Source: an uncultured Prevotellaceae bacterium (GTDB taxonomy: Bacteria; Bacteroidota; Bacteroidia; Bacteroidales; Bacteroidaceae). Taken from it: a stretch of 19,052 nucleotides of DNA. The notes beneath the pieces were generated by a model. It was not told the DNA's origin. It saw only the letters and a list, made by a program, of their open reading frames with translations, and made no database searches. Shown here one piece after another: positions 6,744-14,716 of this stretch. Position numbers and translations under genes: made by a program. How positions within the stretch are numbered: the first letter of the stretch is position 1; each line of letters starts with the position of its first letter. The stretch lies in the NCBI GenBank assembly GCA_937898415.1, contig CALDLA010000091.1, positions 1-19,052 on the forward strand, written 5' to 3'.

Positions 6744-7743
6744 CGATATCATCGACCGTATAAGGCTCCCTTTCCGCAAGGAGAAGGAGCTTTTTTCTTC
6801 TCTTTACGATGTCATGGGGTTCTATCCCCATAACATCAGCTTCTATAAACAGGCGCTGATGCATAAGAGCATCGGACGGCGCAACGAGAAGGGAAAGTCG
6901 CTGAACAACGAGCGGCTAGAGTTTCTGGGCGATGCGCTGCTCGACGCTGTGGTGGGTGACATCGTCTATAAGCACTTTCCAGGGAAGCGTGAGGGTTTCC
7001 TGACCAACACCCGTTCGAAGCTCGTCAGCCGCGACACGCTGGGCAAACTGGCCGAGGAAATGGGACTCAAGCGGCTCATCCTGTCAAGTGGTCACAGCAA
7101 TTCTCACAACAGCTATATGGCGGGTAATGCCTTCGAGGCGTTGGTAGGAGCCATCTATTTGGATCAGGGCTACGACGGGGTGATGCGGTTCATGGAGAAG
7201 CGTATCCTGTCAAAACTCATCAACATCGACAAGGTGGCTTACAAGGAAGTCAACTTCAAGTCGAAGCTATTGGAGTGGAGCCAGAAGAACCGTGTGCGCA
7301 TGGAGTTCCGTATGCTGAAGCAGGAAATTGACAAGGAGAGCAGTTCGCCAGTTTTTAACTTCCAGGTATTCTTAGAGGGTGTTGCCGGTGAGACGGGAAA
7401 GGGCTATTCCAAGAAAGAAGCCCAGCAGTTGGCGTCAGAGGCTACGTTGAAGCGCCTCAAACGCGAACCGCAGTTCATAGAAGCCATCTTTGCCGCCAAG
7501 ACCGAGCGTACGAAGATGGAGGAGATGCCCACTATGAGTGTGCCTGACACGGAGGCTGAGCAGGAGTTCATCATCCGCCAGCCTGAGGAGGAGGAAGTGC
7601 CCCAAGTCGCCGAAGAGCCGGCTGTCGCTGTGGACGATGACGAGTTCGACTTGTCAGACATTACGACCAACCCTCGCGAACAGTCACGTGAGGACATCAT
7701 TGCTGCTGCCGAGGCGGCAGCCTTCGATGGTGACGGAAAGTAG
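6733..7743 (+). CDS. rnc: Ribonuclease III with acidic C-terminal tail
   Basis: 336 residues from the ATG at 6733, inside the end of fabF. It cleaves double-stranded RNA during rRNA maturation and mRNA control. The catalytic domain shows the signature NERLEFLGDALLD (E60, E63, D67) and a second metal-site segment GNAFEALVGAIYLD with E135. The residue matching Asp114 of the Escherichia coli enzyme is Asn132. A double-stranded RNA binding domain spans about 174-243, ending GKGYSKKEAQQLASEATLKRL. An extra tail of about 80 residues follows, rich in Glu, Asp and Ala and probably disordered; the E. coli enzyme is 226 residues. The frame is open upstream to 6670 but that is fabF sequence. Translation is probably coupled to fabF. 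Confidence 0.95.
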   Translation: MRLNDIIDRIRLPFRKEKELFSSLYDVMGFYPHNISFYKQALMHKSIGRRNEKGKSLNNERLEFLGDALLDAVVGDIVYKHFPGKREGFLTNTRSKLVSRDTLGKLAEEMGLKRLILSSGHSNSHNSYMAGNAFEALVGAIYLDQGYDGVMRFMEKRILSKLINIDKVAYKEVNFKSKLLEWSQKNRVRMEFRMLKQEIDKESSSPVFNFQVFLEGVAGETGKGYSKKEAQQLASEATLKRLKREPQFIEAIFAAKTERTKMEEMPTMSVPDTEAEQEFIIRQPEEEEVPQVAEEPAVAVDDDEFDLSDITTNPREQSREDIIAAAEAAAFDGDGK

Positions 7744-7754
7744 CCGTAAGGGGT

Positions 7755-8777
7755 CTATTTGAAATTTTTGGTATATTCCCTGATTGCCGCTATGAGCACG
7801 TTGTTTTCCCTGGGCGTCTGTGCCGAGACACGGAAGCAGCGGTTGTCAAGGCCGTGGAAGTTGGAAGCGTCGCGTATCAGGATTCCATAATTATCTATCA
7901 GCCATCGTTTCAGCTGGGTTGCATTGCTTTGTTCCATGTAGGCCAGCATGAAATTGGTATCGGTATCCATCAGCATCAGCCCCTTCGTGTTGTTCAGCTC
8001 GTTGTGCAGCCGGGCTGCCTCTTCCAGGTATTCCTTTTTGTCAGGAATCACCCTGATGTGGTTTTTCAAGAGGAACTTGCCAGCCTCTATGGCTAATGCG
8101 CTGACCGTCCACGGCTGGCGCAGCATTCTGAGGCGGTCAATGATGATGGGCGAGGCCGTGATGTAGCCTAACCGCAGGCCAGGAATGCAATAGCGCTTGG
8201 TCATCGAGTGTATCAGTATCAGGTTGTGGCAGTCCTGCATCTCGTTGGGTTGAAGCATGCGTTTCATCGTAAGGTCTTCGTATGACTGGTCGATGATGAA
8301 CGTGCAGTTGCGATGCTCCCTGATGACGTGGTTCATCAGCGCTTTCAGCATGACGTTACCCGTCGGGTTGTTGGGATTGCAGAGCCAGTAGAGGCGTGGC
8401 TCGGGCAGCAGTTCCATGTCGTCATTGTCGTAGTACGACAGGATATGCCCGTGCATCTTGCAGGCATCGGCATACTCCGTGAACGTGGGCTGAGGAATGA
8501 TGGAGGCCCATCCTTGGTAGAGCTGAGCCAGAAGATAGATAGCCTCTGTGGCACCTGCCGTCACCATGACGTTGTTTGTGGGAATGCCTAATTCCTCGGC
8601 CAATATCCCCTCCAGCTCTCGGGCTTCGGGTTCCGGGTACGACATGATGGTATCCAGCTTTGTGGCCAGATGCGCCTTCAAAGCCGACAAATCTGCAAAT
8701 GTGGGCAGATTGGTGCTGAAGTCCATTTTGACTTTGTCGCCGTAACGATAGGCGTCGTCGCCGTGTCCGAAAATCAT
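7755..8777 (-). CDS. CobD-like threonine-phosphate decarboxylase / aminotransferase class I/II
   Basis: 340 residues, a fold-type I PLP enzyme. The opening GHGDDAYRYGDKVKMDFSTN and the YPEPEARELE block are typical of CobD, which decarboxylates L-threonine O-3-phosphate to supply the aminopropanol arm of cobalamin. Further motifs are TAGATEAIYLLAQ, CNPNNPTGNV, Asp163 in IIDQSYEDL, the Schiff-base Lys194 in HSMTKRY, and the terminal FRVSAQTP arginine. Histidinol-phosphate aminotransferase (HisC) is the close alternative. The preceding ABC ATPase of the BtuD type, overlapping by ATGA (8774-8777), favours the cobalamin role. It converges on rnc with an 11-base gap and no obvious terminator. Confidence 0.8.
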   Translation of the reverse strand: MIFGHGDDAYRYGDKVKMDFSTNLPTFADLSALKAHLATKLDTIMSYPEPEARELEGILAEELGIPTNNVMVTAGATEAIYLLAQLYQGWASIIPQPTFTEYADACKMHGHILSYYDNDDMELLPEPRLYWLCNPNNPTGNVMLKALMNHVIREHRNCTFIIDQSYEDLTMKRMLQPNEMQDCHNLILIHSMTKRYCIPGLRLGYITASPIIIDRLRMLRQPWTVSALAIEAGKFLLKNHIRVIPDKKEYLEEAARLHNELNNTKGLMLMDTDTNFMLAYMEQSNATQLKRWLIDNYGILIRDASNFHGLDNRCFRVSAQTPRENNVLIAAIREYTKNFK

Positions 8778-9565
8778 GCAGTCTTGTCTATTTGTATGGT
8801 TAGTGTGTTGCTGTCGAAATGTATGCCCTTGCGCTCTACAAACCGTCCTAAGATGCCGTCCCTGGCCAGTTCCTCGGGAGTGCCGATGCTGAGCCCCTCA
8901 GCGCGGTCCATCAGCCAGATGCAGTCTGCTATCTGCAGAGCCAGTTCCAGGTCGTGGGTCGACAGGAAGACGGTCTTCTGCGCTTCCTGGCAGATGCGTC
9001 GTAAGAGTAGCATCACCTCCACCTTGCTGGGGAAGTCGAGAAACGCCGTCGGCTCGTCCAGATAGATGACGGGCGTTTGCTGGGCTAGTGCCTTGGCTAT
9101 CATCACCTTCTGCCGTTCACCGTCCGACAGGGTCTCCACCAGTCGGCTACTCAGGCTGCTGATGCCTACCTGTTGTAGCGATTCATCGACGATGCGCAGG
9201 TCGTCAGTCGTACAGGTTCCCCAGAACCCTGTATAGGGAGAGCGTCCGAGGCTCACCAGTTCCTTGACGGTCATGTTCCTCACGTCGGGCTTCTCTGTCA
9301 GTACTACACCAATCATCCGGCTCAGTTCCTTGTCCGTGTACTCACCGATTTCCCTTCCTTCTATAAAAATGTCTCCACTTAACTTTGGCTGGAAGGCCGA
9401 GAGCGTCCGCAGAAGGGTTGACTTGCCTACGCCATTGGCTCCCAACAGACAGGTCAGTTCGCCCTGCCGGATGGTGGCATTGATATCAGCGGCCACCGTC
9501 TTTGTATTGTTCTTACTGAGGTAGCCGATCTGCAGTTGGCACAATTCTACACGTCCTTCATTCAT
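8774..9565 (-). CDS. ABC transporter ATP-binding protein, BtuD/FecE-like
   Basis: 263 residues from the ATG at 9565. All ATPase motifs are present: Walker A GANGVGKST (42-50), signature LSDGERQ (146-152), Walker B VIYLDEP (166-172) and the switch His204 in STHDLEL. The TFLD-type variant AFLDFPSKVE after Walker B and the overall length are typical of importers for siderophores, haem and vitamin B12. Overlap with a CobD-like gene suggests cobalamin or cobinamide import. No permease or binding protein is in the window. The frame extends to 9604, but the chosen start is preceded by a -7 box (9572-9579) and gives a standard N-terminus. The first 8 bases overlap the end of the helicase gene. Confidence 0.88.
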   Translation of the reverse strand: MNEGRVELCQLQIGYLSKNNTKTVAADINATIRQGELTCLLGANGVGKSTLLRTLSAFQPKLSGDIFIEGREIGEYTDKELSRMIGVVLTEKPDVRNMTVKELVSLGRSPYTGFWGTCTTDDLRIVDESLQQVGISSLSSRLVETLSDGERQKVMIAKALAQQTPVIYLDEPTAFLDFPSKVEVMLLLRRICQEAQKTVFLSTHDLELALQIADCIWLMDRAEGLSIGTPEELARDGILGRFVERKGIHFDSNTLTIQIDKTA

Positions 9566-12500
9566 CGACCGCAAAGATACGACATTTTTTCTTATAACGC
9601 GCAATCAGTTGACTAAAAATTGCGTTACGTCTTAAAATTTCTTCGTTGCCCGTCATGATAAGTTGTTTACGGGCCCGAGTAATGGCCACGTTCAGCTTGC
9701 GGTCTATCGTCCGTCCGTCTTCCACAAAGCAGTTTGAGGTGAGGAAGTCGAGTTGATAGGGACGGGTGACGGTGAACGAGTAGATGATGACATCGCGCTG
9801 CGAGCCCTGGTAGCGTTCGACGGTGTCGATGGTGATTTGTTCCAGTTGGGCTAAACCCAACTGCGCGATTTTCTGATGTATCATGGCTATCTGGTTGCGG
9901 TAGGGCACGATGACGCCCACCGTCTTCTCAGGGTTGAAGCGGTCGCCGTAGAAGCGGTAGATGCGCCGCAGCAAGTCAGCCACAATGCGGGCCTCAACCT
10001 CATTGACCTTGTCAGAGAGTGACGGAGTCCTCTGAGCCCCATAAATCCCATTCCCCCCAGAATCAATAAAAATCACGCGCTGCCGCTTCAGCAACTCGTC
10101 AACGTCGTCGGTCGACGGCAGGTCGTAGTGCAGCGAGGTATCCAACTGGTGCTCTAAGGGTACGGGCTCCAACCGTTCGCGGTGGTAGAACTGCTCATTG
10201 GGGAACTGGGCAATATCAGGATGCATGCGGCCCTGCTTGCGCAGGGTTCCCGTGAACTGCGTCCGTCCACAATGCCGTTCCCATTGTAGCAACCGCTCGA
10301 AGAGCGACTGACGGCAGTCGCTGATGCCGATGGCCATGAGAATGGGGTCGGTGACCTTCGACTCTTGCTCCGTCTGTTGCACCACGGCGGGCAACTGCTT
10401 GTGGTCGCCGACGAGTATGAAGCGGTTGATATGGTCGCTGCTCAGCAGTCCTACCAGTCCCGGCTCGGTAATCTGTGAAGCCTCATCGACGATGCAGAGC
10501 GAGAAGTGTTTCTTCTGGAAAATGAAGGGCCGTGCCTGCAGCATGGAGGTGGTGCCGACGACGATGCGCAGGCTGTCAATGTCCGCTGGGCACGTGTCAT
10601 TGTTGTTGATACGCAGATATTCGTGGCCGGCATCATCCAGCATGGCGCAGATCTCATCAACGGCGCGGTTGGTATAGCTCATTAACAGCAGGTCACCTTC
10701 CGCTTCCTCCACCATGAATCGCAGCGCCATCGACGTCTTGCCCGTTCCTGGCGGCCCTACCAGCAGGTAGTAGTCGCGTGCCTGCTTGGCCTGTTGCAGA
10801 ATGTCGTCGTAGTGCGGATGATAGTTGCGCGACAGCCGGAGCGTCGTATCAGCCTCAGGTGTCCGTCCTCCTAACAGGAGAGCCCGCTTGCGGGGGTTGG
10901 CTATCATCAACTGGTGCAGGCTCTTGATGGCACTGTTGGTGTTGATGTCGCTGTCGGCGTGCTCAATGGCCCATTTACCCAGCTGCATGGGGTTGGCCTG
11001 CTGCTGTCCGTTGTTGAGTTTCACTTTCACGCCACTACTGCCTATCTCCTCTATCACACCTTTATATAAGATGGCCTTGCGGACGTCGGGCTGGTCGTCG
11101 TAGTGATAGACATAGACCATGTCGCCACGGCGGAAGTTGAGCGTGGCCGACGGCTGGTCGCTTAGGATGATGTTGCCCGTCTCCTGCTTCTCCGCCAGCG
11201 GCATGTTCCACAGGTCGCTGACGGCACTTCCCAACCCTTCTTGTCGCCCGACCTTCGAGAGTAGTTGTTCGCGATAGACGAAAGTCATCATACGGTCGTA
11301 GTAGGCCTGCTCCGTGGGAGTGAGAAGTGAAAGGTGGGCGTTGAGAAGTGAGAGCGGGGGCTCTACGTAGCGGTGGAAGTAGCCGTCGCGTTCGGCATCA
11401 CGGAACACGACGTCGGGTCGCAGCAATGGACGTATGCGGCCGAAGCCCTCACGGGCTATCAGCTGTTCGGTAGCCACAATTTGATTGCGGAGACGGATGG
11501 CCTCGCGGAACAGTTCGCGGTAGAAGTTCACGTAGAGTAGTCCGCAGGCGGCAGGATAGCGTGAGTAGAGCAGGCGGATATCCACCTGACGGTCTGTTCG
11601 TCCAAAGTTGTAGCGCAGGATGCCGTAGTAGAGCAGCAGCTGCACGTAGTGTTCCTCCTTATAGTGGAGGGCGGAGGGCGAAGGGTGGCTGGAGTTGCGC
11701 TCCAAGCTGTAGTTCTTGCCCGACTTCTGTTCCACCAGCAGCCGCATGTCGCTTGTCATGAGATCAACGCGGCCTTGCAGTCCTAACCGTTCGCAGACGA
11801 ACGACGGTTCAAGCAGCGCCTTCTCGCGTTCATAGTCCTTGTCGAAGAGTTGATGCACGGCCTCCTCTATGTTCGTTGCCTGCTGCCGGGCATCGTCAGC
11901 AAACCGCTGATCGTTGAAGTCGTCGCAGGTAGCCACCTGTAGCGATTGCCTGCTGAGGAAGTGGTTCATCGACTCGTCGAAGGCATGCTTGCCGTCTGAG
12001 CGGATGATGTCGTCGAGCGCAGCTCCGGCAAAGTTTCCCAGCAGGATGGCCTGCGAGTTGGCGCGTGGTCTGAGCCGCTCGGCGGTGTAGAACAGTGGGT
12101 GGTGGCCGTAGTTCCCCTGAAAACAGTGGGCAACGGCCGAGATGTCGAGCAGGAAGTCGGGTTCCACCACCACGATGCCTGGGACTACCATCTGTCCTTC
12201 ACCTTCCACGCGACAGTCGAGCAGGTTCAGCTGCATTCCCTTGCGCAGTATTTTCCTCAGATATTCGTGTCCGGCATAGTCGGCCACGATGTTTTGGCCG
12301 TCGGATGTATCGCCCCAAAGGGTCTGTTCGTCAAACCTGCTGACGATGCAGCGGATGTAGCGGGCGTTGGTGAAGGGTGAAGGGTGAAGGGAGAAGGGAG
12401 AGGAATGATGCGGTATCAACTGCGTCAGTTCGTTGGGAACGCTGGTCTTGAAGAGGGTGGAGATGAAGCGTGTCAGCGACCCTACGTCCTGCAGCCATTC

Positions 12501-12755
12501 CTCGTGGCTCAGCACCTCGGCACGGTTGGAGTGGCGTCGCATCTGCTGCACCGCCATGCGGTCACTTGTGCTCATGCCGCATCGCTTCGCCAGATAATCT
12601 ACCTGCGAAAACAGATTGCCGAAAGCCATCTCCGACGTCTTCAGCACTTCAGCACAGCAGAGTACCAGCGTCTCGTGCATGAAGCGGTTAGCCGCCACGC
12701 AGGGAGTGCCTGTTGCCAGTTCTACACAGCGCCCGAAGAGTTCGTCTATACTCAT
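9558..12755 (-). CDS. Fused RecB/Cas4-like nuclease and SF1 helicase (Dna2-like)
   Basis: 1065 residues from the ATG at 12755; the frame is open to 12839, but a -7 box at 12774-12781 supports the shorter form. The N-terminal half (about 320-380) carries a PD-(D/E)XK nuclease signature: GRVD (Asp331), VEQKSGK (Glu342, Lys344) and QLLLYY. The C-terminal third is a superfamily 1 helicase: Walker A GPPGTGKT (667-674), DEAS (757-760), GDHKQLP (783-789), a VPYRNQI segment, ERYQGSQRDV (980-989) and TRARKQ (1026-1031). The pairing resembles Dna2, which trims and unwinds DNA flaps and ends. The four-cysteine iron-sulfur site of Dna2/Cas4 was not recognised. Three low-complexity inserts lie at about 117-129, 355-364 and 467-480. 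It is a stand-alone gene; a role in DNA repair or defence is inference. Confidence 0.85.
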   Translation of the reverse strand: MSIDELFGRCVELATGTPCVAANRFMHETLVLCCAEVLKTSEMAFGNLFSQVDYLAKRCGMSTSDRMAVQQMRRHSNRAEVLSHEEWLQDVGSLTRFISTLFKTSVPNELTQLIPHHSSPFSLHPSPFTNARYIRCIVSRFDEQTLWGDTSDGQNIVADYAGHEYLRKILRKGMQLNLLDCRVEGEGQMVVPGIVVVEPDFLLDISAVAHCFQGNYGHHPLFYTAERLRPRANSQAILLGNFAGAALDDIIRSDGKHAFDESMNHFLSRQSLQVATCDDFNDQRFADDARQQATNIEEAVHQLFDKDYEREKALLEPSFVCERLGLQGRVDLMTSDMRLLVEQKSGKNYSLERNSSHPSPSALHYKEEHYVQLLLYYGILRYNFGRTDRQVDIRLLYSRYPAACGLLYVNFYRELFREAIRLRNQIVATEQLIAREGFGRIRPLLRPDVVFRDAERDGYFHRYVEPPLSLLNAHLSLLTPTEQAYYDRMMTFVYREQLLSKVGRQEGLGSAVSDLWNMPLAEKQETGNIILSDQPSATLNFRRGDMVYVYHYDDQPDVRKAILYKGVIEEIGSSGVKVKLNNGQQQANPMQLGKWAIEHADSDINTNSAIKSLHQLMIANPRKRALLLGGRTPEADTTLRLSRNYHPHYDDILQQAKQARDYYLLVGPPGTGKTSMALRFMVEEAEGDLLLMSYTNRAVDEICAMLDDAGHEYLRINNNDTCPADIDSLRIVVGTTSMLQARPFIFQKKHFSLCIVDEASQITEPGLVGLLSSDHINRFILVGDHKQLPAVVQQTEQESKVTDPILMAIGISDCRQSLFERLLQWERHCGRTQFTGTLRKQGRMHPDIAQFPNEQFYHRERLEPVPLEHQLDTSLHYDLPSTDDVDELLKRQRVIFIDSGGNGIYGAQRTPSLSDKVNEVEARIVADLLRRIYRFYGDRFNPEKTVGVIVPYRNQIAMIHQKIAQLGLAQLEQITIDTVERYQGSQRDVIIYSFTVTRPYQLDFLTSNCFVEDGRTIDRKLNVAITRARKQLIMTGNEEILRRNAIFSQLIARYKKKCRIFAVDE
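9572..9579 (-). promoter_or_regulatory. -7 element (TATCTTTG) for the ABC ATPase gene, inside the helicase 3' end
   Basis: The complement of 9572-9579 is TATCTTTG, an exact consensus match. It lies within the last codons of the helicase gene and only 6 bases before the ATG at 9565, so the mRNA would have almost no leader. A TTGC at the complement of 9601-9604 is a weak -33 with a 21-base spacer. Confidence 0.55.
11321..11354. repeat. Direct repeat insert in helicase gene, copy of TGAGAAGTGA type
   Basis: TGAGAAGTGAAAG (11321-11333) and TGAGAAGTGAGAG (11342-11354), 21 bases apart. On the coding strand they give the repeated peptide LSLL-N-AH-LSLL-T. In frame and low complexity, unlike the flanking sequence. 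Confidence 0.6.
11666..11686. repeat. Heptamer repeat insert in helicase gene
   Basis: Two copies of GGAGGGC (11666-11672, 11673-11679) followed by GAAGGGT (11680-11686). On the coding strand it encodes HPSPSALH. The units are variants of the heptamer at 12371-12403. Confidence 0.6.
12371..12403. repeat. Heptamer repeat insert in helicase gene (TGAAGGG)
   Basis: Three perfect TGAAGGG units (12371-12391), then AGAAGGG (12392-12398) and AGAGG. On the coding strand it encodes SSPFSLHPSPF. Such heptamers change copy number by slippage, and a change not divisible by three units would shift the helicase frame. Confidence 0.75.
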
Positions 12756-12773
12756 GAAAGAAAAATTTTGTCG

Positions 12774-12781
12774 CAAAGGTA
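12774..12781 (-). promoter_or_regulatory. -7 element (TACCTTTG) for the helicase gene
   Basis: The complement of 12774-12781 is TACCTTTG, a consensus match 18 bases before the ATG at 12755. No convincing -33 was found. It lies in the 98-base divergent gap with guaD. Confidence 0.6.
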
Positions 12782-12824
12782 TGAAAAAATAAGAGAAACT
12801 GATGGCAGGATAGAAAAAAATCCG

Positions 12825-12832
12825 TAATTTTG
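12825..12832 (+). promoter_or_regulatory. -7 element (TAATTTTG) for guaD
   Basis: TAATTTTG matches TAnnTTTG and is 21 bases before the ATG at 12854. The -33 region has no clear TTTG. Confidence 0.55.
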
Positions 12833-12853
12833 CCCTCAATAAAGTGATAGATT

Positions 12854-13333
12854 ATGACAATTACCGAGCAAGACAAACAGATGATGCGAGAAGCCATCAG
12901 GCTTTCGGCTGAGAGTGTAAGGAACGGCGGCGGACCTTTTGGGGCTGTCATTGCCAAGGACGGTGAGATAGTGGCGGGGACCTCCAATTCGGTCACCCTG
13001 CTCAACGACCCGACGGCCCACGCCGAGGTGATGTGCATCCGTGAAGCCTGTCGCAAGTTGGGCACATTCGACCTGACAGGCTATAAGATCTACTCCTCGT
13101 GCGAACCCTGTCCCATGTGCCTTGGTGCCATTTACTGGGCTCATCTGGACAGCATCTATTACGCCAATAACAGGAAGGATGCGGCCGAGATTGACTTCGA
13201 CGACGACTTCATCTACCGCGAACTGGAGAAAACAATGGCAGAGCGCTCCGTGCCCATCATTCCGATGCTGCGTGAGGAGGCCCTGCCAGTGTTTCGTCAG
13301 TGGACGCTGAAAGCGGACAAGACGGAGTATTAG
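12854..13333 (+). CDS. guaD: Guanine deaminase (cytidine deaminase-like fold)
   Basis: 159 residues. It hydrolyses guanine to xanthine and ammonia in purine salvage or catabolism. Zinc and catalytic residues are plain: TAHAEV (His56, Glu58) and SSCEPCPMCLGAIYWA (Cys86, Cys89). The segments GGPFGAVI, the FDDDFIYRELEK block and the C-terminal tyrosine follow the Bacillus subtilis GuaD pattern closely, which separates it from tRNA adenosine deaminase TadA. No other purine genes are adjacent. It is divergent from the helicase gene and convergent with the DUF3332 gene, with only 4 bases between the stops. Confidence 0.9.
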   Translation: MTITEQDKQMMREAIRLSAESVRNGGGPFGAVIAKDGEIVAGTSNSVTLLNDPTAHAEVMCIREACRKLGTFDLTGYKIYSSCEPCPMCLGAIYWAHLDSIYYANNRKDAAEIDFDDDFIYRELEKTMAERSVPIIPMLREEALPVFRQWTLKADKTEY

Positions 13334-13337
13334 TATA

Positions 13338-13895
13338 TTAGTACATGGCGAAGTAGTTGCCGTCGCCCATAGCCATGCGAACCTGATAGAGACCAGCCTC
13401 GTCAGGAGAAACCGTCAACTGCTTACCGTCCTTCAGCAGGGTGGTGATAGTGCCATCCTGGTTGAAGCGGAAAAGTTCGCGCGTCTGGCCGTTCTGGGTC
13501 AGCGACCATGAGTCGTTCTTCTTGTTGTGTGTGAAGTAGCTCACTTCACCATTCGGAGCCTTTACCTCGTAGCCATTCTTCGTAGTGGTTACAGCGTAGT
13601 AACGTCCATCGCTGCCCATCATCTGCTTCGTCTTGCCGATGCTGGCATGCATGGGGTTGGTGCCGCTCCAGAATTCGATAGTATTGAGCACGATGGTGTC
13701 AATAAACAAGGTGACAGTACCACAGATCGGGCCAATGATGAAGCCCACGATAGCGTTTACAAACTTGTTGCCGGTCATGTTGGTCTGCCATTTGGCATAG
13801 CTGTTGAACAGACCGTAAGAACCTACAAAGCAGGAACTGAACATCAGCGAACCTGCCACCAGACAGGTAACGACTTTAAGATTCATTTTTTTCAT
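13338..13895 (-). CDS. DUF3332 family lipoprotein
   Basis: 185 residues with a lipoprotein-type leader: MKKMNLKVVTCLVAGSLMFS then Cys22, so it is probably exported and lipid-anchored. After the cysteine comes the DUF3332 pattern GSYGLFN..AKWQ...TGNKFVNAIVGF, then a hydrophobic stretch GPICGTVTLFIDTIVLNTIEFW, which may sit in the membrane. The C-terminal half is beta-rich (NGYEVKAPNGEVSYF..., LFRFNQDGTITTL). Function is unknown. It has its own promoter, with -7 box at 13929-13936, and lies back to back with the DUF4923 lipoprotein gene. Confidence 0.87.
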   Translation of the reverse strand: MKKMNLKVVTCLVAGSLMFSSCFVGSYGLFNSYAKWQTNMTGNKFVNAIVGFIIGPICGTVTLFIDTIVLNTIEFWSGTNPMHASIGKTKQMMGSDGRYYAVTTTKNGYEVKAPNGEVSYFTHNKKNDSWSLTQNGQTRELFRFNQDGTITTLLKDGKQLTVSPDEAGLYQVRMAMGDGNYFAMY

Positions 13896-13928
13896 AATGC
13901 GTTTTTGTTTATGGGTTTAAATCAGGGA

Positions 13929-13936
13929 CAAAGGTA
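13929..13936 (-). promoter_or_regulatory. -7 element (TACCTTTG) for the DUF3332 gene
   Basis: The complement of 13929-13936 is TACCTTTG, 33 bases before the ATG at 13895. A GTTG at a short spacing is the only -33 candidate. Confidence 0.6.
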
Positions 13937-13995
13937 CGAAAAAAAACGAAACAACGTTCTTTCATGAATGTTTTTTAACAGAAAACCCCGAATTA

Positions 13996-14027
13996 TTTGG
14001 TCGTTTCAGAATTAATGATTAATTTTG
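13996..14027 (+). promoter_or_regulatory. Promoter of the DUF4923 gene (and probably sodB)
   Basis: TTTG (13996-13999), 20-base spacer, TAATTTTG (14020-14027): a full consensus match. The leader is about 28 bases. No other promoter box was seen before the superoxide dismutase gene, so it may drive both. Confidence 0.82.
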
Positions 14028-14059
14028 CCCATCATTCACCATTTAATATCTATAGCATT

Positions 14060-14683
14060 ATGAAAAAAACATCTTTGACACTTCTTGTAGCCTCGGCGCT
14101 GCTGCTGTCGAGCTGCTACTCAACAGGACTCGGAACAACGTCTAACACCAGTTCAACCGGCAGCGTGCTGACCAGCGTGCTTGGCGCAGTTTTGGGTCAG
14201 GTATTGTTAGGTGGAACAACGTATGACCAGTCGGGCATTCTTGGCAGTTGGTACTACAATGCCCCAAGTACCGCCTTTACTACCCAGCAGGCTCTGACCA
14301 ATGCCGGAGGCTCTGCTACCATTGCCAACATGTCGTCATCGCTGGCAAGCAACTACAACAACATCGGTATCAACCGCAGCAACACCTCGTTCTCGTTCCA
14401 GGAAGGCAACAAGTTCTCGGCTAAGGTGAATGGCATCCCGTTCAGCGGAACCTATACTTACAACCCCCAGAACGGTGAGATTGCCCTCAAGACGGCTACG
14501 GAGACCATTAAGGGCAACGTCACAAAGACCGAGAAGGGAATGGGTCTGATGTTTGACTCTACGCAGATGACCAACATCCTTCAGAAGGAAGGTAAGGTCA
14601 GCAACACCGCTGCTGTACAGGCCGTCAGCAAGCTCGCCAAGAGTGCCAACGGTGCTCGCGTAGGTTTCGAACTGACGAAATAA
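14060..14683 (+). CDS. DUF4923 family lipoprotein
   Basis: 207 residues from the ATG at 14060. The leader MKKTSLTLLVASALLLSSC has a standard lipobox (LSSC, Cys19). A serine/threonine/glycine-rich linker follows, with a VLGAVLGQVLLGG segment. The rest is beta-rich, with GSWYYNAPSTAF, the FSFQEGNKFSAKVNGIPFSGTYTYNP strand pair and GLMFDSTQM, features of DUF4923. Members are common in Bacteroidales; no function is known to me. It is followed by superoxide dismutase after 33 bases, with neither terminator nor promoter between, so the two are probably co-transcribed. Confidence 0.85.
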   Translation: MKKTSLTLLVASALLLSSCYSTGLGTTSNTSSTGSVLTSVLGAVLGQVLLGGTTYDQSGILGSWYYNAPSTAFTTQQALTNAGGSATIANMSSSLASNYNNIGINRSNTSFSFQEGNKFSAKVNGIPFSGTYTYNPQNGEIALKTATETIKGNVTKTEKGMGLMFDSTQMTNILQKEGKVSNTAAVQAVSKLAKSANGARVGFELTK

Positions 14684-14716
14684 TCGGCAGGAGTGATTCG
14701 AAAAAAATAAAAGGTT

